A stretch of 53,181 bases of DNA, taken from assembly GCA_900313675.1 (NCBI GenBank), contig OMSO01000015.1, forward strand, positions 1 to 53,181, in the 5' to 3' direction. Positions within the stretch are counted from its first letter, which is position 1. Each line of letters opens with the position of its first letter. Source of the stretch: an uncultured Fibrobacter sp. (GTDB lineage: Bacteria; Fibrobacterota; Fibrobacteria; Fibrobacterales; Fibrobacteraceae). The position numbers were made by a program, and so were the translations under genes. The notes beneath the pieces were generated by a model. The model was given only the letters and a program-made list of their open reading frames with translations. It was not told the DNA's origin and ran no database searches. Of the stretch, positions 31,488 through 41,083 are shown piece after piece.

Positions 31488-32624
31488 ATGCTGGGTCTCT
31501 ATATCCATATCCCCTTTTGTGAAAAAATCTGCGATTATTGCGATTTTTTCACTATCCAGGGGCCGGATCGGCTCCACGTGGAGTACCTGGACCTGCTTTC
31601 ACAGGAAATTTCCGCCTTTTCGGAGCGGCATCCAGGAGCCTTAGAACAGGTGGAAACCCTTTATTTGGGGGGCGGAACTCCGTCTATCCTGTCTCCGGAG
31701 AAATTGGCTCGGCTTTTTTCCATATTGGACAGTGCCGGAGTGCCTCTTCGGCGGTTGAAGGAATCTACCATGGAGTTCAATCCGGAATCTTGCGACCGGG
31801 AGCGGCTAGCCGTAGCACTAGAAAATGGCGTTACCCGGGCAAGCCTCGGACTACAGACCTTTAGGCCGGAACTTTTGCAGGCGGTGGGCCGTAGGCACAC
31901 TCCGAAGGCCGGCCTTGCCGCTCTGGAGCTGCTCTTGACTCAGGAAAACCTGAGGGTCACGGCAGACCTGATGTTCAATCTGCCGGGGCAGACGGTGTCG
32001 CAATTTTTGGAAGACCTGGACAGATTGTCGGCCTACCCGCTGGGCCATATCAGTTTTTACGGCCTTAAGGTAGACTCCCGCACAAGGCTCGGCCACCGCC
32101 TAGAAAAAGGCGAGCTGCAGGTGGACGAGGACCTGTACGGTGACATGTACCGTGAAGGGGTCAAGCTTCTCAACACTAGGGGCTTTGAACGTTATGAGGT
32201 GTCCAACTTTGCCCGTCAGGGAGAGGAATGCCTTCACAACCTGAATTACTGGCGCCGGGGTGAATACCTTGCCTTTGGCCCTTCGGCCAACGCCTTCTTT
32301 GAGGGCGTCCGGTTCCACGCTCCCGATCGTTATCCGGAGTGGCGCCGCTATGTACAGGCGGGCTGCCCGGAAAGCCAGCTGTCGAAAGACCCTATCGGCC
32401 ACGACGAGCAGGTGGCGGAACTTATCCAGCTTTCATTACGAACAAAGTACGGCCTGGATGTGGACGCCTTGCAACAGTTGGGCGTTCGCCTCTCGGAAAA
32501 AACAGTTTCCCGCTGGATGGAACGGGGCTTCTTGAAACGGCAGGGGCCGCATCTTGTGCTCGAAGGCGACGGCTGGCTCTTTATGGACTCTGTAGTGGCC
32601 GATTTATATTCCAACTTGGAATAA
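31488..32624 (+). CDS. hemW: HemW-like radical SAM heme chaperone
   Basis: A radical SAM protein related to oxygen-independent coproporphyrinogen III oxidase; HemW itself is thought to deliver heme. The 378 residues begin GLYIHIPFCEKICDYCDFF with cluster cysteines 11, 15 and 18. TLYLGGGTPSILSPEKLARL, the ESCDRERL region (normally NPxxxD) and FNLPGQTVSQFLEDL follow. HNLNYWRRGEYLAFGPSANAF is the heme-binding-type HNxxYW motif that marks HemW rather than HemN. The extra Cys 4 residues before the CxxxCxxC motif, required by true HemN, is absent. The start ATG 31488 is close to the conserved strand, so it is secure. Confidence 0.88.
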   Translation: MLGLYIHIPFCEKICDYCDFFTIQGPDRLHVEYLDLLSQEISAFSERHPGALEQVETLYLGGGTPSILSPEKLARLFSILDSAGVPLRRLKESTMEFNPESCDRERLAVALENGVTRASLGLQTFRPELLQAVGRRHTPKAGLAALELLLTQENLRVTADLMFNLPGQTVSQFLEDLDRLSAYPLGHISFYGLKVDSRTRLGHRLEKGELQVDEDLYGDMYREGVKLLNTRGFERYEVSNFARQGEECLHNLNYWRRGEYLAFGPSANAFFEGVRFHAPDRYPEWRRYVQAGCPESQLSKDPIGHDEQVAELIQLSLRTKYGLDVDALQQLGVRLSEKTVSRWMERGFLKRQGPHLVLEGDGWLFMDSVVADLYSNLE

Positions 32625-32791
32625 TTCGCCTTGAATTCGGATTCTAGAAAAGTGTGATTTAGGCCTCAAATCGGGCCGTGTCCTCGGCGAAAAAAATACC
32701 CTTGCTCATAAAAAAACATATTTTTAGAGATGTAAGTGCCCAGGCTTGTAATTGGGCGTGTTTGTTGTTGCGCAAAAAGAGCGAGGATGGT

Positions 32792-35545
32792 ATGTTGGCA
32801 AAACGACAAAATGGGTTGTTCCTATTTGTAAGCACCCTGCTGCTGATGGCGGCATGGGGTTTTGCCGGCGTGAACTATAGTGGAGACTGCATTAACGATG
32901 CTAAGCCGGATTCCCGCTGCGTTTACCTGCCCCTGGATGTGGGACAGATGATAGGGCTCTATGTAGAAGATCCTCCAAAAAGCGGGAATCGCCTTAAAAA
33001 TGCGTCCTTGTACGTTTATGCCCCCAATGCGGGATCCGATACAATTGTGTTTACGGTGGGAAGTGATGTCGTCGCCAACGGCCAGATGTTCACTTCTGAC
33101 AATAATGGCTACGTGGTCACCGGTGTAACGGGGCATTGGACCGTTTCCAACGCCCCTCTAGGGGTTTCCGTAAACTCTTCCATGCAGGATGTCAATGTCA
33201 TCTATGTCTACAACTTCTACGTGCCGGAGTTCCAATTCTGCGAAGATGCCGACTGCAAGGAGGTCATCTCCGATATTTCGAACATCCAGCTGAACGTGGG
33301 TGATACGCTGCCGGTCTATGTTCAGTCGGTAATACCCCTTGGCCCCTCGAAAGGCAAGCTGGACACCCTTGCCAAGGATTTGCAATACTTCCTTTCCTCA
33401 AAGCACGAAGACCTAAAGTTCTTGACGCCGGCAAAAACGCCTATGGGCCATGGGACGATCAATGGGACGAAATACTACATAGGTCAGCTTTCCGAGTCCA
33501 GGTCGTCTTTCCTGGTGACGTCGGACAAGGCTATTTCCGATGTGAATTTCACCCTGGAATCTTCTATCTACAACCCGAAGCCAGATAGTACGGTTTTCCG
33601 CGCCAAGGAAGAGTTCCCCGGCAACCTGCAGTTTGTGAATTACGGACTGCCCTCCCTGGACAGCGCCTTCATTTACGATACCGACGGCGACGGTGTGGGC
33701 GATAGCATTGCGGCCTACTTTAATGGCCAGATGAACGGGGTTTCTCTGGAGAATTTCCAGTATAACTGGCCTATGGGCGGTGACTACACGGATTTCAGCG
33801 GGGACTTTACTCTGGACGGTCACCTGGCCGAGCTCACCGGCGTAAAGACTACGATTCCCGATGGCGAGGGCCAGGGGAACCTGAAGGTAGATGCCTCGTC
33901 TACGGTGTCTGGTGCCAGCGGAAACCTTTCCACCGCTATTCAGGACCGCATTGGCCCGGTTATCCAGACGGCAACCCTTGAACCGGGTGACGGTGACTAT
34001 GATTATGTGATTCTCAGCTTCAACAAACCTCTGGATACGTCTTGGACCTCGGGTAGCGGTTTCCTCCTGGATGGGATCCCCCTGTCCATGACGGCGGTAG
34101 AGAAAGGCGTCGATGGAAACGACCGTATCTGGAAGTTCAAGGTGCCCAAGAATTCCGTCCAGGTGGGAGGCGAGTTGGAACTGGCCACCTCTTGCGCCAA
34201 GGACAAGTGCCCCGACGGGCTTATCAAGGCTGCCGACGGCAACAAGACGGGCAAGAACAACCCCGTGAAGATTGCCAATTCTGGCAAGAACTATGTGGAT
34301 GACGAACGGAACGGCTTCTACGACAAAAACGGTGACGGCCGTATGGACAGTGCCACGGTGGCCTTCAAGGAACCCATTTCCAAGAAGGACCTGGAAGATA
34401 TGGAAGTGGTGCTGTACTGGATGGATAATCAGGGCAACGTGCTGGAAATCAAGCCCGACCTGACGGACACCAACTTCGTGAAGCTTTCCAAGGACGGCTT
34501 GATGCTTTCCATTACGGTGGATACCACCAAGTTCGACGTGCAGCGGATGCTCACCTATGTGGATACTGCCGGCATCGATGTGGATAGCCTCAAGTACGGC
34601 TTTGCCAAGGTCACAAAGCCCGTGGTCCAGGCGGACGGCACCACCAAGATGGAAACCTACGATTGCACCATGCACGACCGCATGTCTCCCGTGATTTCGG
34701 GAACCTTCCTGGAGCCGGAGTCCTTCCAGAAGATGGAAGCTGACGTGCTGACCATCTCCTTCTCTGAACCTGTGGACAAGAAGGCTTTGGAGGACTTGAC
34801 GGCCCTGTCCGATTGCTTCAAGTTCAAGGTGGACGGAGAATGGGTGTCTATTCCCTTCAGTTCTCTGGAATGGAGCAAGGACGGCAAGTCCGTAAAGCTC
34901 CACCTGGAAAACGGCGTGCCCCTTGCGGAGCGCCTGAACCCGGCGGATTCCATAAAGTTTGATTTCGACAAGGCGAAGATTACCGACCTGGATGGCAATG
35001 GCGTGTCACCCAATTCCCAGCCGACGATGGTCAAGGGCGACCCCCGCGTGCTGATGCAATCCACCTCCCTTGCCAGTCTGGACCGCGCAGTTCTGTTGGC
35101 GGACAAGGCGGCCTTTACGGAACGCTTTGTCAATGCCGACGAACCTATGGACGAAGAGATGAAAAAGTCTCTCGGAGTCCTGATGGACATCAGTTTTGCG
35201 ACCGTCATGGGAGAGGATTCTACGGGAGTTTCCCAGATGAACCTGGACGATGTGGGTCTCTCTTGGGAGCTGAAGGTGTTTACCAATTTGGGTGCCTATG
35301 TGGGTGGCGCTTCGAATAAAATAAAGTGCAGCGACAAGGCTTTTGAAGGCAACTGCTTTGAGCATGCCAAGAAGATGTATGTGCGCTGGAACATGCGTTC
35401 TAGCGAGGGCCGCAAGGTCGGCGTAGGTGTTTATGTTGCGCAGTTCAAGATCAATGTCTACGGCGCAAAGGACAATTTTAAAGTTGAAAGGATTTACAAC
35501 TGGGGCATCCGTGCCGGCAAAGGCGGAATGAGCCTTGGGGACTAA
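32792..35545 (+). CDS. Large secreted surface protein with Ca-binding-like loops and FlgD-like C-terminus
   Basis: A 917-residue exported protein. The start is at ATG 32792 with GAGCGAGG upstream; 38 residues of the longer frame look like chance. Signal peptide NGLFLFVSTLLLMAAWGFA. Several beta-sandwich units are introduced by Asp-rich loops (YDTDGDGVGDSI, YDKNGDGRMDSATVAF) and the recurring phrase DRIGPVIQTATLEPG / DRMSPVISGTFLEPE followed by VLTISFSEPVD. The C-terminal 90 residues (KCSDKAFEGNCFEHAKKMYV, then RWNMRSSEGRKVGVGVYVAQFKI) match the FlgD-type Ig fold and hold a likely disulphide. The next gene has the same C-terminus. I cannot assign a tested function; a cell-surface adhesin or assembly partner is the best guess. 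Confidence 0.65.
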   Translation: MLAKRQNGLFLFVSTLLLMAAWGFAGVNYSGDCINDAKPDSRCVYLPLDVGQMIGLYVEDPPKSGNRLKNASLYVYAPNAGSDTIVFTVGSDVVANGQMFTSDNNGYVVTGVTGHWTVSNAPLGVSVNSSMQDVNVIYVYNFYVPEFQFCEDADCKEVISDISNIQLNVGDTLPVYVQSVIPLGPSKGKLDTLAKDLQYFLSSKHEDLKFLTPAKTPMGHGTINGTKYYIGQLSESRSSFLVTSDKAISDVNFTLESSIYNPKPDSTVFRAKEEFPGNLQFVNYGLPSLDSAFIYDTDGDGVGDSIAAYFNGQMNGVSLENFQYNWPMGGDYTDFSGDFTLDGHLAELTGVKTTIPDGEGQGNLKVDASSTVSGASGNLSTAIQDRIGPVIQTATLEPGDGDYDYVILSFNKPLDTSWTSGSGFLLDGIPLSMTAVEKGVDGNDRIWKFKVPKNSVQVGGELELATSCAKDKCPDGLIKAADGNKTGKNNPVKIANSGKNYVDDERNGFYDKNGDGRMDSATVAFKEPISKKDLEDMEVVLYWMDNQGNVLEIKPDLTDTNFVKLSKDGLMLSITVDTTKFDVQRMLTYVDTAGIDVDSLKYGFAKVTKPVVQADGTTKMETYDCTMHDRMSPVISGTFLEPESFQKMEADVLTISFSEPVDKKALEDLTALSDCFKFKVDGEWVSIPFSSLEWSKDGKSVKLHLENGVPLAERLNPADSIKFDFDKAKITDLDGNGVSPNSQPTMVKGDPRVLMQSTSLASLDRAVLLADKAAFTERFVNADEPMDEEMKKSLGVLMDISFATVMGEDSTGVSQMNLDDVGLSWELKVFTNLGAYVGGASNKIKCSDKAFEGNCFEHAKKMYVRWNMRSSEGRKVGVGVYVAQFKINVYGAKDNFKVERIYNWGIRAGKGGMSLGD

Positions 35546-35566
35546 AACCTTTCAGAGGGTAATGCT

Positions 35567-38500
35567 ATGAAAAAGATGGCAAGAAACTTGACAATGGCGA
35601 TTCTTTCGGCAGTGACGCTTGCACTTGCCGGAGTCGCAACTCCGTCGGGAGCTCCGGAAAACCCGGCGACAGGCATCTGGATTCAGCAGATTGGTGAAAT
35701 CGTGGAACAGCCTTCCACGAACGCTACTCTTTATTATACCAAATATATTGGCGATGATCGCGTCAAGAGTATCGACTACTTCTATGATGGACTGGGATAC
35801 CTGAGACTGTTGAACAAGAAGGATCTATGCCATTCGAACGGAGCCGATGGCATTATGCATCATCCTGATGGAGATTTGATTGTAGCTGGCCAGGGAGCCA
35901 GGCTCCATAAGGTAAAAAAGAATAGCGGAAGCACCAATGCCAACACCTGTGTGGCAAAGACCTCCCCTGCGAACTACAAGACGGAAAATTCGGGAACGGG
36001 AAGTACACAGGGCTACTGGCACGTGATGGTGGACCCGAACCACAAGTTTGTTTGGGCCGACGGTATGCCGGGGCCCCTGGTTCGCTATGCTTTGGATAAC
36101 AAGAATGACAATGGTTTGTCCAATGTGGGTTATCAGGTGGAACTGAGGACGCCCGCCAAGGAACCCTACAAGAGCCTGCCGGACCGCAACAAGAATATTA
36201 AGCAGGTTACTACCGTGATATGGGACGGCGAAGGCAATGCCTTTTATACCTATTCAAACTATGCAGGCGGCGGATGTGAAACGGACCTGAATGGTGTTGC
36301 TTGTAGCGAATCCCTGAAAAAACAGTGGAGGGCGGGCTCCCACTTCGGTTATTTTACGGATACTACATGGAAAAAAATCAACAGTGCCGCAGATTCGGCG
36401 AAATACTTGGGGCACGTAGGGGATTCCGTGGTCATTGGCCTTGGGAAAATAACCCTTATTGATTCTCTGGAAGGAGCCCATGGCGGAACGTACGACCCCT
36501 ATTCAAACACAATCTTTATCTTTGGCGGTTCTAAAATTGTGCAGATTGAACCCTACAGGGAAGGAGGCCAGATGAAGGCTAGGGTGCTTGCCGAAATTAA
36601 CCTGCGCACCTTCTTTTTCCCGGAAGACACGACCCACCTTTCTGGTCCCCGTACTCCCTCCTGCAGGCAGAAAGCCGACCCTACGACAGGTGAATGGGGC
36701 AATTCCGGTCAATCCGGCTATTGCGATGGTGGTACAAACAGAAATGGGGCCACTCCCACGGTGGGTTGGCGCCTGGACCAGGGAACGGTCGATGGTCACG
36801 GCCACTTGTTTGTGGCTAGTAACACTGGACATGTGATTTTCATAGACTATGCGGCAAATCCGCAACGTCTTATCGATAACAATGTGCTTGCCCATATGCA
36901 GTGGATAGATAACTTTCTAGACGATTTGGCTCCTTTGGACAAAATTAAAATCGCCCGTTCTAGCGCAAGTACCATTGGCGATGTTTCTTCAAGTAGTTGG
37001 GAAAGACTCAGTTCACAAGAAGAATGGAATGAATCTTCTAGCAGTAAACAGTCGTCTAGCAGTCAGGGTTCTTCTTCTAACAGTGAAGGGTCGTCCGGTA
37101 GTGAGGATTCTTCTAGTAGCACGGATTCTTCGGATAGCAACGATTCTTCTTCCGGCAGCGAAGGATCTTCTGGTAGTGGGGACTCTTCTAGTAGCACGGG
37201 TTCTTCGGATAGCAATGATTCTTCTTCCGGCAGCGAAGGATCTTCTGGTAGTGGGGACTCTTCTAGTAGCACAGGTTCTTCGGATAGTAATGGTTCTTCT
37301 TCCAACAGCGGCGGCTCCTCTGGCAGCACGGGCTCTTCTGGCAGCAACGGCTCCAGCAGCAGCCAGGGCGGTGGTGGAGAACTGTTCAGCAGTTCTTCCA
37401 GCAGTGACGAAGGCAGTGGCGGAGGAATTCTGTTTAGCAGCAGTACTGGAAACTACAGCCCCAATGGTGGCGGTGAGGATTTCGGGTATAGCTCAGCTGG
37501 CGGTGGATATGTCAACCCGTCTTGGGACGATTATGACAAGGGCGATTCTGTAGTCCAGAATGCGGGTGTTCTGGTGCCTGCCGACGACAAGAAGCCCGGT
37601 GACCCCGGTACGGTGACTATCGGTGAGAATGTGTACTATGTGGACAACAACCCCACGGATATCTCCTTGGACTTCCGTCAGAACGCCAATATCGATTCGG
37701 CCAAGGTCGGAGATGTGGTGGCTATAACACTGAGTGCGGACAAGGTGAAGGAATACTTCGGTGACCATGTGGATTCCCTTACGTTCACCACTCCGTCGGG
37801 ACTTATCCTGATAGACCCCAACAACCCGGCTCCGGGCGATTCCATCAAGGTCAATGCCGACGGCAGCGTCACGATTTATGTGACCGCCTATGACCCCGTA
37901 CGCAATGGAGAAATCTACATCACCAACGAAGTAGGTCAGCTTGTAGTGATAGACAATATCAACTTCTTTGCGGTGGTTCCCGAAGGCAAGATTGCTCTAA
38001 TCAAGGACTCCGGCGAGCTAGACGGCCAGCTGGATTACGTGGAAATCCTGTTACAGGATACGTTGTCCAAATTTGTAGATGTGGTGTCCGTTTCCCTGGT
38101 GGTCAACGGTGTGACCATGAATCCGGCGACGGTACCGACCCTCAACGGAGAACGGAACAGGATTATCCTGAACGACGTTTCCGACCTGGTGTTCCCCGAT
38201 GAAATCGACCAGAGCTCCTATGCCCAGATTGTCTATAAGGACAAGCAGAACGGGGCCACCTACGTGCGTCAGGTACCCCTGGTGGAACTGGGAACCAATA
38301 TCATCAAGGCGGCACACGCCATTAGGGATACTACCAAGGGTGGCCTGGACTCTTTGTTTGTGGAGTTCAATGTTGATATTATTCCCATTGATTTGAGCTA
38401 TCCAGAGATGCTGATTGCCATGAAGCAAAAGGGCAAGGAAGTGTTCTTTGGACTTGGCCAGGTTTCCAAGGTCTACTTGCCTTCGAAAAATATTGTCATA

Positions 38501-39847
38501 TTTGTGGGCGAAGACCTAAAACTCCAAGGGAACATGAAAGATAGCGTTTCCCTGTATCCCAACGTGACCTTCAGCAACGCTCCGTTCATCACGTCCGACG
38601 AATACGACCGCCATGTCCCCGTGACGGTGGTGGATCGCCTGCCGGCGGTAAAGGCGGTGGAATATTGGGATACGGATTACGACGGAGTCATGGACCAGGT
38701 GGTCGTCAACTATTCCGCGCCTCTGAAGCAGGAGGATTTGGAAAAACTCCACATGACCTTCCCCTGGTATAGCGACCGTGGATTGCTCGTTCAGCTGCAG
38801 GCTCAGCCTTCGTATCTGAAACTGGACCCGAACGATCCGACCAAGGTGATTTGGGATGTATACTCCCCGTCGCCACTTGCCAAGGGCGTGACCAGTATTA
38901 GCGATCAGCTGCCTCCAGCGACGGTCTACACCTACTATCCGGTCTTTGATGAAATCTTTGTGAACGAGGACCCTGTAAAGGTCACCGACAAGATGTCTCC
39001 CGTTATTGCGGGCGCCACCCTCAATTACGGCAAGAAGGCGGATACGCTGGCTGTGGCCTTCTCGGAGCCCATCAAAAAAGTAGATGGCAGGGATTATTTC
39101 CGTTACATTCACGGTAAGGATACTCTGGATCTGATTCCCTCGTCTATCTCTTGGTCCGAAGATGGAATGATCGCAACACTGATTCTGGATGCAGGACAGG
39201 TCACGGTGATGCCGGGTGATTCTCTGATGGTTGTTCGTGGCAGCAAGGGTGCCATTCAGGACAACTTCGGTAACATCGCCGGAGATGACCCGTCGCCGGT
39301 GATTATCGGAGGCCTCTTGAACCACTTGGTGGAATCTACCAAGATGGGTACCTTCGACGACAAGGACGAAATCCTGCATACCATGAGTTCCGTGAATCTG
39401 CGCTACGTGCCTAGCTCCACCACCAAGGAAGACTTGGAAAAGGAAGGGGCCTTGGGCCACCTGGTTCAGCTAGGCGAACGGTTCGTGCCGCAGTTGCTGG
39501 ACCGCGCCCAGATTGCCGCCGACGGTTCCGTGGATCCTTCAGTGTTGGATTCCCTGGACCCGGAAAAGGTGTTCATCTCCTTCGTGGTGCATTACTTTGA
39601 CCATCTTGGACAATATGTGAACGATACCGTCATCACGGTGCCTTGTAACAGTCCGAAGTTTGGCGGAAACTGCTTGAATTCCGACCAGAAGGTGTTCGTG
39701 AACTGGAACTTCAAGGACCATAGCGGACGCTTCGTGGGAGCCGGTGTCTATACGGTGCAGTTCAAGATGGTAGTTCGTTATGCCAAGAGGAAGATCGAAG
39801 AAGAAATCAAGGACAAGTGGGGCGTCCGCCGCAAGAAGAAAAAATAG
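35567..39847 (+). CDS. Giant secreted protein with poly-serine linker and FlgD-like C-terminus
   Basis: A 1426-residue exported protein. Signal peptide LTMAILSAVTLALAGVA. Residues of about 30-470 form an unknown globular domain with possible beta-propeller strands (IVAGQGARLHKVKK, FIFGGSKIVQIEPY, FVASNTGHVIFIDY). Residues of about 490-660 are a Ser/Gly/Asp-rich linker containing three 25-residue repeats. The rest consists of beta-sandwich units with the loop DTDYDGVMDQVVVNYSAPL and DKMSPVIAGATL as in the upstream protein. The end (NSPKFGGNCLNSDQKVFVNW, then NFKDHSGRFVGAGVYTVQFK) is the same FlgD-like domain with its Cys pair. Poly-Ser linkers are typical of F. succinogenes cellulose-contact proteins. 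The two genes are 21 bases apart and surely co-transcribed. Confidence 0.7.
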   Translation: MKKMARNLTMAILSAVTLALAGVATPSGAPENPATGIWIQQIGEIVEQPSTNATLYYTKYIGDDRVKSIDYFYDGLGYLRLLNKKDLCHSNGADGIMHHPDGDLIVAGQGARLHKVKKNSGSTNANTCVAKTSPANYKTENSGTGSTQGYWHVMVDPNHKFVWADGMPGPLVRYALDNKNDNGLSNVGYQVELRTPAKEPYKSLPDRNKNIKQVTTVIWDGEGNAFYTYSNYAGGGCETDLNGVACSESLKKQWRAGSHFGYFTDTTWKKINSAADSAKYLGHVGDSVVIGLGKITLIDSLEGAHGGTYDPYSNTIFIFGGSKIVQIEPYREGGQMKARVLAEINLRTFFFPEDTTHLSGPRTPSCRQKADPTTGEWGNSGQSGYCDGGTNRNGATPTVGWRLDQGTVDGHGHLFVASNTGHVIFIDYAANPQRLIDNNVLAHMQWIDNFLDDLAPLDKIKIARSSASTIGDVSSSSWERLSSQEEWNESSSSKQSSSSQGSSSNSEGSSGSEDSSSSTDSSDSNDSSSGSEGSSGSGDSSSSTGSSDSNDSSSGSEGSSGSGDSSSSTGSSDSNGSSSNSGGSSGSTGSSGSNGSSSSQGGGGELFSSSSSSDEGSGGGILFSSSTGNYSPNGGGEDFGYSSAGGGYVNPSWDDYDKGDSVVQNAGVLVPADDKKPGDPGTVTIGENVYYVDNNPTDISLDFRQNANIDSAKVGDVVAITLSADKVKEYFGDHVDSLTFTTPSGLILIDPNNPAPGDSIKVNADGSVTIYVTAYDPVRNGEIYITNEVGQLVVIDNINFFAVVPEGKIALIKDSGELDGQLDYVEILLQDTLSKFVDVVSVSLVVNGVTMNPATVPTLNGERNRIILNDVSDLVFPDEIDQSSYAQIVYKDKQNGATYVRQVPLVELGTNIIKAAHAIRDTTKGGLDSLFVEFNVDIIPIDLSYPEMLIAMKQKGKEVFFGLGQVSKVYLPSKNIVIFVGEDLKLQGNMKDSVSLYPNVTFSNAPFITSDEYDRHVPVTVVDRLPAVKAVEYWDTDYDGVMDQVVVNYSAPLKQEDLEKLHMTFPWYSDRGLLVQLQAQPSYLKLDPNDPTKVIWDVYSPSPLAKGVTSISDQLPPATVYTYYPVFDEIFVNEDPVKVTDKMSPVIAGATLNYGKKADTLAVAFSEPIKKVDGRDYFRYIHGKDTLDLIPSSISWSEDGMIATLILDAGQVTVMPGDSLMVVRGSKGAIQDNFGNIAGDDPSPVIIGGLLNHLVESTKMGTFDDKDEILHTMSSVNLRYVPSSTTKEDLEKEGALGHLVQLGERFVPQLLDRAQIAADGSVDPSVLDSLDPEKVFISFVVHYFDHLGQYVNDTVITVPCNSPKFGGNCLNSDQKVFVNWNFKDHSGRFVGAGVYTVQFKMVVRYAKRKIEEEIKDKWGVRRKKKK
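37106..37330 (+). repeat. Three 75-base repeats in the Ser-rich linker
   Basis: Units at 37106-37180, 37181-37255 and 37256-37330 each encode 25 residues beginning DSSSST. Units 1 and 2 differ at only a few bases, so recombination could change linker length. Confidence 0.8.
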
Positions 39848-39864
39848 GGCGTAATCTTCAAATG

Positions 39865-39894
39865 AAAAATGCCGGGTGTCTGCCCGGCATTTTT
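39865..39894 (+). terminator. Terminator of the surface protein operon
   Basis: AAAAATGCCGGG, loop TGTCTG, CCCGGCATTTTT: a perfect stem with a T run, 18 bases after the stop. Confidence 0.9.
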
Positions 39895-39906
39895 GTATAA
39901 AACGCT

Positions 39907-40131
39907 AATCGTGACCCGACTCGGGACTCGATTCTGGAAAAGGGGTCCAGGGGGCGGAGCCCCCTGCGTCGTATGGCTGCGATTTACTTATTAATCGTGA
40001 CCAAAATCTGGGAAGGGGGTCCAGGGGGCAAAGCCCCCTGCGTCGCATGGCAGCGATTTACTTATTAATCGTGACCAAACTCTGGAAAAGGGGTCCAGGG
40101 GGCAAAGCCCCCTGCGTCATGGAGCGGCTAT
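39907..40131. repeat. Three 74-base tandem repeats
   Basis: Units start at 39907, 39993 and 40067, each AATCGTGACC..TCTGG.AA..GGGTCCAGGGGGC.. then CCCCCTGCGTC. Unit 1 has a 12-base insertion; otherwise the period is 74 (TCTGG at 39933, 40007, 40081). Each holds a hairpin CAGGGGGC/GCCCCCTG. The third unit touches the sigma factor stop. Confidence 0.8.
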
Positions 40132-40148
40132 TATTTGTTAATAGCCGC
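40124..40148 (-). repeat. Hairpin over the sigma factor stop codon
   Basis: GCGGCTATTA, loop TTTGT, TAATAGCCGC: a perfect ten-base-pair stem that contains the stop of the sigma factor gene. There is no T run, so it may stabilise the mRNA 3' end or act with the repeats as a terminator. Confidence 0.6.
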
Positions 40149-40943
40149 GAGGAACGCGTCTTTCTTTTCTTGCAGGAATTCCTTGCTGTTGTACTTGCGG
40201 ATACGGCGGAGCGCCTGGTCGCGCAACTGACGGACGCGCTCGTGGGAAATGTTCATGGATTCGCCCACTTCGCGTAACGTCTGGGGAGCTTCCTGGTTGA
40301 TACCGAAAATGCCGGTAATGACCTTCGCTTCGCGCTCCGGGAGTTGTTCCATCAGGTCGCGGGCGAGGCTCTCTACACTCTGGATTTCGGAATCGGCCTC
40401 AGGGTTGGACGCACCGTTGTCGGGGAGTACTTCGGCGTATGTGGCCTTGGAGTCCGCCTTCAGGGGACTATCGAAAGATACGCCGCGCTGACCGATCTGG
40501 ATAAGTTCGCGGATCTCTTCGTTAATCTCTTTACCGCGGCTCTGTTCGTGCAGGGCCTTGCGCACGCGCAGGTGCTGGTTCGCCGGCAAGCGGATCAGGT
40601 TGCCCTGTTCGTTGATGGCGCGGGTAATGTAAGCCTTGATCCACCACACGCCATAACTGATGAACTTGAGGCCGCGGGTATGCTCAAAGGACTCGATGGC
40701 GCGCACCAGGCCCATTGCACCCTCGCTCACCAGGTCCGGCAGCGGAATCGGGCAGCCACGGTACTGGATGGCCACTTTCAAAACGAAACGCATATTGGCA
40801 GAAATCAGTCTCTTTCTAGCAATCTTGTCGCCTTCTTTCGCTTTCTGGAAAAGAATTTGTTCTTCTTCGCGGGAAAGGGGGGCTGTGCGTCTAATGTCTT
40901 CGAGGTATCTTTTTAGGGTTGTATCTGTTGAATCAATATGCAT
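40131..40943 (-). CDS. Primary-type sigma-70 factor, short form
   Basis: A 270-residue RNA polymerase sigma factor of the RpoD/RpoS group. Region 1.2 is DTTLKRYLEDIRRTAPLSREEEQ. Region 2 reads KRLISANMRFVLKVAIQYRG, LPDLVSEGAMGLVRAIESFE, LKFISYGVWWIKAYITRAIN. Region 3 is IRLPANQHLRVRKALHEQ. Region 4 reads LPEREAKVITGIFGI, TLREVGESMNISHERVRQLRDQALRRIR. The long region 1.1 of E. coli RpoD is missing, as in the short primary sigma factors of Bacteroidota. The region 2.4 and 4.2 residues fit recognition of TTGACA/TATAAT, which matches the tRNA promoters in this window. Whether it is the primary sigma or an RpoS-like one is not certain. Confidence 0.88.
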   Translation of the reverse strand: MHIDSTDTTLKRYLEDIRRTAPLSREEEQILFQKAKEGDKIARKRLISANMRFVLKVAIQYRGCPIPLPDLVSEGAMGLVRAIESFEHTRGLKFISYGVWWIKAYITRAINEQGNLIRLPANQHLRVRKALHEQSRGKEINEEIRELIQIGQRGVSFDSPLKADSKATYAEVLPDNGASNPEADSEIQSVESLARDLMEQLPEREAKVITGIFGINQEAPQTLREVGESMNISHERVRQLRDQALRRIRKYNSKEFLQEKKDAFLAAINK

Positions 40944-41066
40944 TTTTATAACCTTGTCTCTCTAAATATCGCTTTTTTTGAGCAAGTTGTATGCCAAAAG
41001 AACAAAATTTTACAACTTGGCAAAAAAACGCCCCATATCGCCTTTAAACTTGGGTTGAATATAGAA

Positions 41067-41083
41067 AATTTTGTCACAAAATT
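41067..41083. promoter_or_regulatory. Palindrome between sigma factor and methyltransferase genes
   Basis: AATTTTGTCACAAAATT, perfect about a central C. Weaker relatives (TTGTTACAAAAAT at 41099-41111, ACAAAATTTTACAAC) lie within 100 bases. It is placed to control either divergent gene. Confidence 0.45.

Noticed and set aside
39907..40131. The 74-base triplicate as a CRISPR array
   Set aside because: The repeats are contiguous, with no unique spacers, and no cas genes are present.
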